A model generated the notes under the pieces. It worked only from the letters and a program-made list of their open reading frames with translations, ran no database searches and had not been told where the DNA came from. A stretch of DNA of 32,788 nt from Clostridiaceae bacterium (GTDB lineage: Bacteria > Bacillota > Clostridia > Peptostreptococcales > T1SED10-28). This document shows positions 8,355 through 15,951 of this stretch, piece by piece (the stretch's first letter is position 1; the number at the start of each line of letters is the position of its first letter). The position numbers were made by a program, and so were the translations under genes. The stretch is taken from NCBI GenBank assembly GCA_003554105.1, contig PWFQ01000026.1, forward strand, positions 1-32,788, written 5' to 3'.

Positions 8355-9533
8355 GTGTTGCAGGATCTTTTGTTAATTCTTATCCTGGGGTTTGTAGCAG
8401 GAAAAATCTTTGAAATGATAAAACTGCCGGGGTTACTGGGAATGTTATTCGCCGGTGTAATTATTGGTCCAAACTATTTGGATCTTCTCTCGGAAGGAAT
8501 TTTGGAAATCTCCGGAGACATCCGCTTAATTGCACTGGTGATTATCCTTCTTAGGGCAGGTCTTGGACTTCATCGTGAAACCTTGGAAAAAGTGGGGGTC
8601 TTGGCATTGAAGCTTGGTGCGATCCCCTGTCTTCTGGAAGGTTTTGTGGTGATGGGTTTGGCAAGAATGCTTCTCGGAATGGAGTGGATGGAAGCAGGAG
8701 TCCTGGCATTCATCATTGCAGCTGTAAGTCCTGCAGTGATCGTTCCCTCGATGTTAAAGCTTATGGAGAAAAGGATAGGGGAGAATAAGGGAATCCCGGC
8801 AATGATTCTTGCGGGAGCTTCAATCGACGATGTTTTTGCGATCACATTGATATCAATTTTTTTAGGGATTCTTACCACAGGGAATGAAGGTGTGTGGCAT
8901 GGAATTATGGCGATTCCAAGAGAAATTATCGGTGGGGTTTTACTCGGTCTCTTTGTAGGTCTTTTTTTATCTTATATCTTCAAGAAATTCCAGCTGAAAG
9001 GATCGGATAAAATGCTTCTGCTCGTTATCGGAGCATTGTTTTCCTACGTAATCAGTGAGCCTATCCCGGTAGCGGGGCTACTCGCCGTGATGGTCACTGG
9101 CATATTTTTACTGGAAAAAAATAAAGTATTGGCAGAAGTCTTCTCAAAGGATCTGAAAGGAGTGTGGGCCTTTGGAGAAATCTTTCTCTTTGTTTTTATC
9201 GGTGCAATCGTTGATGTTTCCTTGGCCATTTCTGCAGGCCCTATCGGTTTACTGATTATTACAATAGGGATTCTCGCTAGGGTTGCAGGTGTCTATGTCT
9301 CAACTATAGGTTCCGTATTAAATAAACGGGAGAGGTTGTTTTGTGGTATTGCCTACTTTCCCAAAGCAACAGTGCAGGCAGCGATGGGTGCAGTACCTTT
9401 GGCTTACGGAGTTGAAGGCGGGGAGTTGATTTTGGCTATTTCCGTGTTAGCAGTTGTTTTCACTGCGCCTATTGGAGCAATAGGAATTGACCTCTCTGCC
9501 AAACATCTTTTAGGCCCGGGAGAAGTAAAGTAA
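8355..9533 (+). CDS. Cation/proton antiporter under fluoride riboswitch control
   Basis: A polytopic membrane protein of 392 residues with the Na+/H+ exchanger fold (PF00999 type), about 12 hydrophobic segments. The paired acidic residues Asp158-Asp159 in AGASIDDVFAIT sit where electrogenic CPA2-type antiporters carry their ion-binding aspartates. Because of the fluoride riboswitch upstream, it is likely induced by fluoride. It may restore pH or sodium balance after HF entry; fluoride export by this fold is not shown by the sequence. AAAAGGAG at 8338-8345 is best spaced for GTG 8355; GTG 8349 and TTG 8358 are alternative starts in the same frame. No crcB or CLC-F gene is visible in the window. 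Confidence 0.87.
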   Translation: MLQDLLLILILGFVAGKIFEMIKLPGLLGMLFAGVIIGPNYLDLLSEGILEISGDIRLIALVIILLRAGLGLHRETLEKVGVLALKLGAIPCLLEGFVVMGLARMLLGMEWMEAGVLAFIIAAVSPAVIVPSMLKLMEKRIGENKGIPAMILAGASIDDVFAITLISIFLGILTTGNEGVWHGIMAIPREIIGGVLLGLFVGLFLSYIFKKFQLKGSDKMLLLVIGALFSYVISEPIPVAGLLAVMVTGIFLLEKNKVLAEVFSKDLKGVWAFGEIFLFVFIGAIVDVSLAISAGPIGLLIITIGILARVAGVYVSTIGSVLNKRERLFCGIAYFPKATVQAAMGAVPLAYGVEGGELILAISVLAVVFTAPIGAIGIDLSAKHLLGPGEVK

Positions 9534-9641
9534 TTAAAAGAAGATGTTCCTCTACGCTCATTGAGTCCATTGATTAAAGCAGAGAATCGAGGGTAAGAAT
9601 GGTTAAAGAGAATAATTATCAAATGAAAAGGAGGCAATGGG

Positions 9642-10586
9642 ATGAATGAGTTAAAAACAAAAGGGATCCACCATATTACTTCAATAGTTGGAGATCCCAA
9701 TGAAAACATAGAATTTTACCGGGATGTTTTGGGGTTGCGATTAGTTAAGAAAACTGTGAACTTTGATGACCCATATACCTATCATCTCTATTTTGGGGAT
9801 GAAACAGGGAGCCCGGGAACGGTGATCACTTTTTTTCCCTGGGGAAATGGTCAGCAAGGGAGAATTGGGACCGGACAAGTAGGAGTTACAATGTATCGTG
9901 TTCCTGAAGGATCACTGAGTTATTGGAAAAGAAGGTTGAAAACGAAGGGGATCGCCACTGATAAAGTTGAACAGTTTGGCCAAGAAAGGCTATTGTTTTT
10001 CGATCCTCATGGACTAAAAAACATCCTCGTTGAAGGAAGAGGAGAAGGAAATGAAAACCATAATATGACCCCCGGAGAATATAGAATATCAGGTTTTGAG
10101 GGAGCAGTACTTTACTCTCATTTTCCGGATAAAACGAAAGAAATGTTGGTAGACATCTTTCAGTACCGGGTGATAGAAGAAAATGAGAATTCAATACGAC
10201 TTTCTGCTAAGGACTCCCGGGCAAAAGATCTCGGTCGGATTCTGGAAATTGATAAAACCATAAAAGTAAGAGGGTTAACTCAAATCGGTACGGTGCATCA
10301 CATTGCCTTGAGAGTAGAAGATCCAAGCATCCAAGCAAAATGGAAAGAAAAGCTGGAAGAATTGGGTTATTCCGTATCTCCAGTTCGGGATCGAAACTAC
10401 TTTACTTCCATTTATTTTCATGAACCTGGCGGCATTCTTTTTGAGGTTGCCACCGATGGGCCCGGCTTTCACAGAGACGAACCTCTTGAAAATCTTGGGG
10501 GAGAGTTAATGTTGCCGAAAGAATATGAGAGTCGCAGACAGGAAATTGAAAAGCACTTACCATTGATTACACAGGAGGTGAAGTGA
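9642..10586 (+). CDS. Ring-cleaving dioxygenase-like VOC protein (MhqO/MhqA type)
   Basis: A 314-residue cytoplasmic protein of the vicinal oxygen chelate superfamily. It has two glyoxalase-like modules, the first starting KGIHHITSIVGDP and the second TVHHIALRVEDP near residue 215. Probable metal ligands are the histidines of these two motifs and the glutamate in GGILFEVATDGPGF. It resembles MhqO/MhqE/MhqA proteins of B. subtilis, which are induced by quinones and hydroquinones and act in their detoxification. The ribosome binding site AAAGGAGG precedes ATG 9642. The stop codon directly abuts the GTG of a flavin reductase-like gene, so the two are almost certainly co-transcribed and co-function. 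No MhqR regulator is seen nearby. In an anaerobe the oxygenase chemistry itself is uncertain. Confidence 0.85.
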   Translation: MNELKTKGIHHITSIVGDPNENIEFYRDVLGLRLVKKTVNFDDPYTYHLYFGDETGSPGTVITFFPWGNGQQGRIGTGQVGVTMYRVPEGSLSYWKRRLKTKGIATDKVEQFGQERLLFFDPHGLKNILVEGRGEGNENHNMTPGEYRISGFEGAVLYSHFPDKTKEMLVDIFQYRVIEENENSIRLSAKDSRAKDLGRILEIDKTIKVRGLTQIGTVHHIALRVEDPSIQAKWKEKLEELGYSVSPVRDRNYFTSIYFHEPGGILFEVATDGPGFHRDEPLENLGGELMLPKEYESRRQEIEKHLPLITQEVK

Positions 10587-11195
10587 GTGGAGCACATACG
10601 ATCCCAAGATTTGTCGGAAAGAGAAAACTATTTCATGTTGACATCGACAATCATACCAAGGCCAATCGCCTTTGTAACTTCCAAATCCAAAGAAAACGTT
10701 TTAAACGGCGCTCCTTTCAGTTATTTCTCAATCGTTTCGGCAAATCCTCCCCTTGTTTCCATCTCTGTCCAACGATCTGGGGGAGAAATGAAAGACACTG
10801 CGAGAAATATAAAAGAGCTGGGAGAATTCGTTGTGCATATTACTGATGAGGAGAATGTAGAGAAAATCAATCTTACGTCAGAAGCCTTTGAGTATCAAAT
10901 CAGTGAAATTGAAAAAGTGGGATTTACTCCGGTAAAAAGCAAGGAAATCTCTGTGCCGGGAATTAAAGAAGCGAAGGTACGGATGGAATGCATTGTTGAA
11001 GAGGTAATCTCTATTTGTGATAATTTTCAAGTTCCAAAGGCGGATCTATTGATCGGTCGTGTTCTGATCTACCATGTGGATCCGGGAATTCGAAAAGCCG
11101 GGAGAGTTGATCCAAAAGAACTGAAAGCCGTCAGTCGGTTAGCAGGTACAAATTACGGTAAAATCGGTGAAATTTTCCCACTGGCAAGACCATAA
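10587..11195 (+). CDS. Flavin reductase-like FMN-binding protein
   Basis: A 202-residue protein of the flavin reductase-like family (split-barrel FMN-binding fold). Typical features are the N-terminal IIPRPIAFVTSKS segment, NGAPFSYFSIVSANPPLVSIS (FMN phosphate and ring contacts) and KDTARNIKELGEFVVHI. Members reduce FMN with NAD(P)H or are flavoproteins of unknown substrate. The GTG start at 10587 directly follows the TGA of the dioxygenase-like gene, with GGAGGTG six bases upstream. This tight coupling suggests that it works with that protein, for instance on quinones. A strong terminator follows. Confidence 0.87.
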   Translation: MEHIRSQDLSERENYFMLTSTIIPRPIAFVTSKSKENVLNGAPFSYFSIVSANPPLVSISVQRSGGEMKDTARNIKELGEFVVHITDEENVEKINLTSEAFEYQISEIEKVGFTPVKSKEISVPGIKEAKVRMECIVEEVISICDNFQVPKADLLIGRVLIYHVDPGIRKAGRVDPKELKAVSRLAGTNYGKIGEIFPLARP

Positions 11196-11210
11196 ATACT
11201 TTTCTAAACA

Positions 11211-11257
11211 CCCCCCTTCAAAATGAGAGCATTCATTTCATGTTAGGGGGTTTTTTT
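11211..11257 (+). terminator. Terminator after the flavin reductase gene
   Basis: CCCCCT pairs with AGGGGG (11245-11250), enclosing an inner hairpin AAATGA/TCATTT (11221-11226 with 11232-11238), followed by seven T residues. Confidence 0.85.
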
Positions 11258-11300
11258 AGTCTGAGGATACGGATTTTAAATCTGCGGATGAAAAGCTTTC

Positions 11301-11329
11301 TTGTTGAACAGGCAAGAATAAGATATAAT
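11301..11329 (+). promoter_or_regulatory. Promoter of the TraB-family gene
   Basis: TTGTTG at 11301-11306 and TATAAT at 11324-11329 are separated by 17 bases, a strong sigma-A match immediately after the previous terminator. An in-frame ATG at 11328 overlaps this -10 box, so it cannot be the translation start. Confidence 0.65.
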
Positions 11330-11390
11330 GAACCATAGGTTAATAGGGCAAGAACAATGGTTTTGTCTTAAGAAGGGAACGATTTATGCA

Positions 11391-12593
11391 ATGGCAGAAA
11401 ATGTTGAGACTCCTCCATATTCCGAGGAAAATGTTACAAGAATCTACCTGAGTGATAAAGAGTTGATTTTAATTGGAACGGCACATGTGTCGAAAAATAG
11501 TGCGGAAGAAGTAAAAACCATCATCGATTTTGAAAAGCCGGATGCCGTGTGTGTTGAATTAGATCGACAGCGTTATCGGTCGGTTGTGGACGGTCAGAAG
11601 TGGAAAGAAACGGATATTTTTAAAATCATTAAAGAAAAGAAAACCACATTTCTTTTGATGAATCTCTTTATTTCCTCTTTTCAAAATCGTATGGCAAAAC
11701 AATTTGGGATTAAACCGGGCCAAGAAATGATTCAAGGGATCGAATCCGCTAAGGAAGTGGGAGCAAAGCTCGTTCTTGCAGACCGAAATATACAGATCAC
11801 CTTTTCAAGAGTGTGGCAGAATCTAGGCATAAAAGGGAAGGTTCAGCTAATGCTTCAATTACTCCTTGGAATCTTTGAAGAAGCGGAGATTTCGGAGGAA
11901 GACCTGGAAAACTTGAAGTCAAAAGACATGCTGGAGTCAATGCTGCGGGATTTCACGGAACATTTTCCCAGACTTAAAAAGCCACTAATTGATGAACGGG
12001 ATCAGTATCTTTCTCAAAAAATTAAAACTGCTCCGGGGGAGAAGATTGTCGCAGTGTTAGGTGCCGCCCATATCCCTGGAATAACTAGAGAAATTCGCAA
12101 AGATCATAATTTGACAGAGCTGAATAAAGTTCGAAAAAAATCAAAAACCCCAGGGTATTTTGCATGGGGGATCCCAATTTTGATACTATTGATGATAGGG
12201 TATACCTTTTTACAAAATGTTGAAGCGGGATTCAGTCAGGTCGCAAGTTGGATTATTTGGAACGGTGGACTATCGGCAATAGGTGCAATTCTTGCATTTG
12301 CCCATCCTTTAACCATATTGACGGCGATCCTCGTTGCTCCCTTAAGCTCATTAAATCCGCTTCTTGCTGCCGGATGGTTTGCAGGTTTTGTTGAAGCATA
12401 TATTCGAAGGCCCAATGTAGATGACTTTGAAAGACTGTCGGAAGATGCTCTCAGCTTGAAGGGTTTCTGGAAGAATAAAGTAACCAGGGTATTGCTGGTC
12501 GTCAGTTTAACGAATATCGGAAGCGTTATTGGGACCATGATTGGAGGAGCGGAGGTAGTCAGGGTCTTTATACAGACTCTGACCGGTAATTAA
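11391..12593 (+). CDS. TraB/PrgY-family membrane protein
   Basis: A 400-residue member of the TraB family, named after enterococcal pheromone shutdown proteins; the family is related to Tiki-type metalloproteases. The N-terminal catalytic-like domain has GTAHVSKNSAEEV (His32) and VELDRQRY, and a second conserved histidine in VLGAAHIPGI near residue 230. The C-terminal half (from about residue 265) holds several hydrophobic helices, so the domain is membrane-anchored. ATG 11391 fits homologous N-termini; the AAGGGA element upstream is rather distant (about 12 bases). An earlier in-frame ATG at 11328 falls inside the promoter. Function in non-conjugative bacteria is unknown; no pheromone or plasmid gene is seen nearby. 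Confidence 0.85.
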   Translation: MAENVETPPYSEENVTRIYLSDKELILIGTAHVSKNSAEEVKTIIDFEKPDAVCVELDRQRYRSVVDGQKWKETDIFKIIKEKKTTFLLMNLFISSFQNRMAKQFGIKPGQEMIQGIESAKEVGAKLVLADRNIQITFSRVWQNLGIKGKVQLMLQLLLGIFEEAEISEEDLENLKSKDMLESMLRDFTEHFPRLKKPLIDERDQYLSQKIKTAPGEKIVAVLGAAHIPGITREIRKDHNLTELNKVRKKSKTPGYFAWGIPILILLMIGYTFLQNVEAGFSQVASWIIWNGGLSAIGAILAFAHPLTILTAILVAPLSSLNPLLAAGWFAGFVEAYIRRPNVDDFERLSEDALSLKGFWKNKVTRVLLVVSLTNIGSVIGTMIGGAEVVRVFIQTLTGN

Positions 12594-12711
12594 ATGGGAA
12601 ATGACTTAAATTTGATCTGTGATTAGTTTTTCTCACCTGTTTCCTAAGTCGGATTATTTATAGTGTGCGGAACGATTAATGAAAATGAATATTTCGTTGG
12701 ATAATAATAGA

Positions 12712-12745
12712 GGAGCCCTTTAAGGACTCCTTTACTGTTTTTTAT
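12712..12745. terminator. Possible bidirectional terminator between the TraB and FMN-binding genes
   Basis: AGGAGCCC and GGACTCCT form an eight-base stem, perfect with one G-U wobble on the minus strand and with one mismatch on the plus strand. T-rich sequence (TTTACTGTTTTTT) follows on the plus strand only. It lies between convergent genes; efficiency in either direction is unclear. Confidence 0.45.
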
Positions 12746-13118
12746 CATTTATTTGGTCGAAAGCTTTTTCCAAAGCCTCAATGATTCCATCAAAAGTTGC
12801 GGTCGCACCGGTGATGGTATCAATCTCCGAGAGCATCTTACCTTGCTGAAGCTCTTCTTCAATACGACTTAAAACAAGATTAAATGCATGCGAGGTATCA
12901 TGAAATTCCACGGCTTTAATCTTTTTTAATTTGTTATTTTCCATAAACACCTCTAGAACAATATCCCCTTTGTAACCCTCACCCTCACCGATTATTCGAT
13001 CATTCGAAAGCTCGTCTCCTCCCGCTGTTACGATTTTAGATGTCAGTTGATGGCCACCCAGAACGATTATGGTGAGCAGGAATAATAACAAAAATCCTTT
13101 GGTCGCCTGACCTCTCAT
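12732..13118 (-). CDS. Membrane-anchored FMN-binding domain protein
   Basis: A 128-residue protein with an N-terminal hydrophobic anchor (about residues 8-22) and an FMN-binding domain (PF04205 type) outside the membrane. The domain ends in DTITGATATFDG, which matches the flavinylation motif of NqrC/RnfG-type proteins (Asp-x-x-Ser/Thr-Gly-Ala-Thr-x-Thr). Thr108 would be the residue that receives FMN through a phosphoester bond made by ApbE. Such small proteins are electron carriers on the outer face of the membrane. No ApbE, Rnf or Nqr gene is in the window, so its partner lies elsewhere. The start ATG at 13118 follows GAGGGGGCGAAG on the minus strand. Confidence 0.83.
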   Translation of the reverse strand: MRGQATKGFLLLFLLTIIVLGGHQLTSKIVTAGGDELSNDRIIGEGEGYKGDIVLEVFMENNKLKKIKAVEFHDTSHAFNLVLSRIEEELQQGKMLSEIDTITGATATFDGIIEALEKAFDQINDKKQ

Positions 13119-13202
13119 TAACTTCGCCCCCTCCGCTCATATTGAATGAAGAATTCAGATCATAGAAATGTCATAGCTATAGTAGAACTGTTGGATAATT
13201 TT

Positions 13203-13231
13203 AGTATATCACAAAACTCATAAAAAGTTAA
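13203..13231 (-). promoter_or_regulatory. Putative promoter of the FMN-binding protein gene
   Basis: Reading on the minus strand, TTAACT (13226-13231) and TATACT (13203-13208) are separated by 17 bases, about 85 bases upstream of the start codon and just after the terminator of the preceding minus-strand gene. Confidence 0.45.
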
Positions 13232-13304
13232 AAAAATAACAAATAATTTAAAGAAACACCTCTTTTCATGAATATGTTTATGGAAAGACTGCTTTCAACA
13301 ATAA

Positions 13305-13327
13305 AGAAGGCAGAATCTCTGCCTTCT
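13305..13327 (-). terminator. Terminator after the CsbD-like gene
   Basis: A perfect ten-base stem, AGAAGGCAGA (13305-13314) with TCTGCCTTCT (13318-13327), three-base loop. On the minus strand it is followed by TTTATTGTTG. It lies 15 bases after the stop codon. Confidence 0.75.
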
Positions 13328-13341
13328 TTTGCGGTGAGTCT

Positions 13342-13533
13342 TTAAACATCCATTTCATCAAGGTGTTTTTTCACTTCTTCTTTTGTCATTCCATACTTTT
13401 CCTCGAGCAAGGTATTCAGATTGTCCAGATTTCCTTCCACTTGATCCAGTTCTGCGTCTGTCAGGTCATGCCATTTACTCTTGATTTTTTCTTTCAGTTT
13501 CTCCCAATCGTTTTCGGTTTTTGGGTGAGTCAT
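13342..13533 (-). CDS. CsbD-like small protein
   Basis: A 63-residue hydrophilic, probably helical protein similar to the CsbD family, small proteins often controlled by the general stress response. Recognisable features are NDWEKLKEKIKSKWHDLTDAELDQVEGN and the acidic/basic helical tail EEVKKHLDEM. The start is ATG 13533 because GAAGGAGGG lies seven bases upstream on the minus strand; the frame remains open further upstream but without a second good site. Length agrees with the family (60-70 residues). Molecular function is unknown. I see no clear sigma-B promoter. Confidence 0.75.
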   Translation of the reverse strand: MTHPKTENDWEKLKEKIKSKWHDLTDAELDQVEGNLDNLNTLLEEKYGMTKEEVKKHLDEMDV

Positions 13534-13680
13534 AACGATCCCTCCTTCTGATTTATTATTTTCATACCCGAAAGATGTTGCGTTACCCAAATAATTTACA
13601 GTGAGAAAAAACCATGTGTTAGGAAATTTGAGTGAAGGATTTATAGTACAAGACAGAACATAAAGTTTCTTAAGTTCAAA

Positions 13681-13707
13681 GAAAAAGCCTGAGAGGGAAC
13701 GGACTTT
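13681..13707 (-). terminator. Weak terminator after the MBL-fold gene
   Basis: On the minus strand AAAGTC pairs with GGCTTT (one G-U pair) around a 12-base loop, followed by a short T-rich run. It lies 18 bases after the stop codon. Confidence 0.45.
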
Positions 13708-13724
13708 AATGTTATTACGCTATA

Positions 13725-14570
13725 TTAATAATCTGGGAACTCAAGGGTAAGTCCGACACCCATTTCTTTGATATTGAGAGCTTTGGACAAAAATATTTTG
13801 CTCTGCAAATCTGTACAGTGGCCTGCGTAAACTTCATCGATATTTTCTTGTTTCAGTGATTGCAAGGTTTTATGAAGGAGCTCTGCAGAGGGATTAAGGA
13901 GATGAAATCCGCCCAATACACATTTGATCGGATCACCGGGAAAATGACTTTTTGCTGCAGAGACAATATTATTGATTCCTGAATGAGAACATCCTGTAAT
14001 GATCACCAAGCCCACTTTTGAGCGATAGACGATGGCTGTGTCATCCATCATATAATCGTCGGTAAATCCATATTCCGTTCTCATTTTTCCAAAAGGCTTT
14101 TGGTTTTCATAATTGTTGATACGAGGTATTTCACCGAGATAAACCAGGTTTTCGCTGATATAGTATGGATTTTTAAGAAGTTGTATATCGAAATATTCAT
14201 TGAGATTTGCTCTATGTAGCTCTTTTCCCTGGGGATCGCCTTTAAACCCTTCTTTGTAACGAAAAGCGTCTGGGTGTGCTAGAAGACGCGGAGGATTTAG
14301 AGGCGGAGTCCGGCGCCCTTGTCTTTTGAAGTACGAGACTAAGGATTTTAAACCGCCTGTATGATCATCATGTCCATGAGAGAGCACAACAAAATCAATT
14401 GTGGAAAAATCTACTCCCAACTTGAGTCCGTTTTTCATAAAAACATTGGAGTATCCGGTATCAAATAGCAGATTATAGCCATCTGCTTCAATAGAATATG
14501 ACGCTCCCGGTTCAGCAAAATAGTATTGATCTATATAGCAGTTGTTATCAGCAAGGATAGTACATTTCAT
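13725..14570 (-). CDS. MBL-fold metallohydrolase
   Basis: A 281-residue metallo-beta-lactamase-fold hydrolase. The metal-binding motif HxHxDH appears as HGHDDH with His65, His67, Asp69 and His70. Further ligands are likely in ITGCSHSGINN and LGGFHLL in the C-terminal third. The overall pattern, with FDTGYSNVFMKN before the motif, resembles the group annotated as ribofuranosylaminobenzene 5'-phosphate synthase-like or cyclic phosphodiesterase-like; the substrate is not predictable. No signal peptide is present. ATG 14570 is preceded on the minus strand by GAAGGGAG. It is transcribed alone and divergently from the OpuC-type operon. Confidence 0.85.
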   Translation of the reverse strand: MKCTILADNNCYIDQYYFAEPGASYSIEADGYNLLFDTGYSNVFMKNGLKLGVDFSTIDFVVLSHGHDDHTGGLKSLVSYFKRQGRRTPPLNPPRLLAHPDAFRYKEGFKGDPQGKELHRANLNEYFDIQLLKNPYYISENLVYLGEIPRINNYENQKPFGKMRTEYGFTDDYMMDDTAIVYRSKVGLVIITGCSHSGINNIVSAAKSHFPGDPIKCVLGGFHLLNPSAELLHKTLQSLKQENIDEVYAGHCTDLQSKIFLSKALNIKEMGVGLTLEFPDY

Positions 14571-14603
14571 AAGAATCTCCCTTCGATTATTGGTTGCTTT
14601 TCA

Positions 14604-14612
14604 ATTATAACA
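14604..14612 (-). promoter_or_regulatory. Extended -10 promoter of the MBL-fold gene
   Basis: On the minus strand TGTTATAAT contains a perfect TATAAT with the TGn extension, 34 bases upstream of the start codon. The -35 region (TTCAAG) is weak, as is common with extended -10 promoters. Confidence 0.55.
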
Positions 14613-14628
14613 TGCAATAGCCGGAAAC

Positions 14629-14656
14629 TTGAATATTATTTATCTTATGATATACT
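14629..14656 (+). promoter_or_regulatory. Putative promoter of the OpuC-type operon
   Basis: TTGAAT (14629-14634) and TATACT (14651-14656) with a 16-base spacer. It would leave a leader of about 130 bases before the first gene, in which I see no recognisable riboswitch. Confidence 0.45.
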
Positions 14657-14794
14657 TATGAAAATGAAAAGGCAAAAATAATAATCGTGTTTGTGAAAAA
14701 CAAAACTTCATAACAAAAACTGTGATAATAAAAGGGAGAGCGGGGTATATATTATAAGCGAAGCACAGTAGAGAATTTTAAAGGAGTGAAAAAT

Positions 14795-15949
14795 GTGATC
14801 AAAATCGAAGAGGTGACGAAAAAGTATCCAGGAATGGAACGTCCTGCAGTAGATAAGTTAAGCCTGAATATTGAAGAAGGAGAAATATGTGTCTTTGTAG
14901 GTCCTTCCGGCTGCGGGAAAACCACAACGCTGAAAATGATTAATCTGATTATCGAACCAAGCGGCGGAAAAATTTTTGTAAATGGAGAAAATATCCTCGA
15001 ACAAAACGCCAATGAGCTGCGGAAAAAAATTGGATATGTTATTCAAAAGACCGGTTTATTCCCCCATTACTCAGTGTTTGATAATATTGCCGTTGTACCA
15101 AATCTCTTAGGCTGGGAAGAAGAACGGGTGGAAAAACGGGTTGTGGAATTATTAAAAATGATGAACCTGGATCCCGATGAAAATCGAAATAAATTTCCGA
15201 AAGCCCTTTCCGGAGGACAAAGTCAACGGGTGGGTGTGGCTAGAGCTATGGCTGCTGATCCCCCGGTAATGCTTATGGATGAGCCTTTTGGAGCTGTGGA
15301 TCCCATTACCAGAAATCAGCTGCAAAATGAATTTTTGAAGTTACAGCAAAAGGTTAAAAAAACCATCTGTTTTGTAACTCATGATATCGATGAGGCGATC
15401 AAGATGGGAGATAAAATTGCGATCTTGGATCAGGGAAAACTGGTGCAGTATGATACTCCGGAGAACATTCTATTTAATCCGGCTAATGAGTTTGTCGAGG
15501 AGTTTGTCGGTTCCGACCGGTCACTGAAGGTGCTGAATCTTCTTCGCGTGACAACGGTAATGCGGAAAAACATTAAACGGATAAAAGAAAAAGCAGGAAT
15601 TGATGAGATCAATAAATACTTCAGCCATCCGGAGAAAAACCGAATACTTATTGAAAATGACGAGAATCATGTAGTAGGATATCTCGCCAAGGAAGAATAT
15701 CATAAAATCTCCACCGCTAAAGGATGGAATAAAGCCATTAGAATATTTCCTACGTCACTGAACAAACATAATACTTTAAAAGATGCCATGTCGGATATGC
15801 TTCAACATAATATTGCGGCGCTCCCTGTAATGGACGAGGAAGATAAATTTATGGGGATTGTATCCTTTAGAGACATTCAATCCTATATCGGAGAGGCCTA
15901 TGAAGAAAATGAAAACGAGAAAGAACTAGATGAAAACGAGGTGTTGTAG
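14795..15949 (+). CDS. Osmoprotectant ABC transporter, ATP-binding protein (OpuCA type)
   Basis: The ATPase of a glycine betaine/carnitine/choline-type importer, 384 residues. Walker A is GPSGCGKTT (residues 36-44), the ABC signature LSGGQ (138-142), Walker B VMLMDEP (158-164) and the H-loop FVTHD. After the ATPase domain a C-terminal extension (about residues 245-370) carries CBS-type sequence, clearest in ALPVMDEEDKFMGIVSFRDI. In OpuC/OpuA ATPases CBS domains sense ionic strength or bind c-di-AMP. GTG 14795 is correctly spaced from AAGGAG; the GTG at 14786 overlaps that site. The stop codon shares a base with the GTG preceding the next gene's ATG, so translation is probably coupled. Confidence 0.93.
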   Translation: MIKIEEVTKKYPGMERPAVDKLSLNIEEGEICVFVGPSGCGKTTTLKMINLIIEPSGGKIFVNGENILEQNANELRKKIGYVIQKTGLFPHYSVFDNIAVVPNLLGWEEERVEKRVVELLKMMNLDPDENRNKFPKALSGGQSQRVGVARAMAADPPVMLMDEPFGAVDPITRNQLQNEFLKLQQKVKKTICFVTHDIDEAIKMGDKIAILDQGKLVQYDTPENILFNPANEFVEEFVGSDRSLKVLNLLRVTTVMRKNIKRIKEKAGIDEINKYFSHPEKNRILIENDENHVVGYLAKEEYHKISTAKGWNKAIRIFPTSLNKHNTLKDAMSDMLQHNIAALPVMDEEDKFMGIVSFRDIQSYIGEAYEENENEKELDENEVL

Positions 15950-15951
15950 TG

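Noticed and set aside
11328-11390. Upstream in-frame ATG extending the TraB-family gene by 21 residues
   Set aside because: The ATG lies inside a good -10 box (TATAAT) with a -35 17 bases upstream and has no ribosome binding site.
12600-12660. Paired elements GACTTA and TAAGTC after the TraB gene, with GGAAA and TTTCC
   Set aside because: The two element pairs are not nested, so they cannot form one stable hairpin, and no T run follows.
13534-13590. Upstream extension of the CsbD-like gene to an ATG at 13590, and a sigma-B promoter in the same stretch
   Set aside because: The good ribosome binding site belongs to ATG 13533, and although GGGTAT occurs there is no matching GTTT-type -35 at the right distance.
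14657-14794. Possible riboswitch in the OpuC-type operon leader
   Set aside because: The leader is about 130 bases, A-rich, and shows no conserved core or terminator/antiterminator pair that I can recognise.
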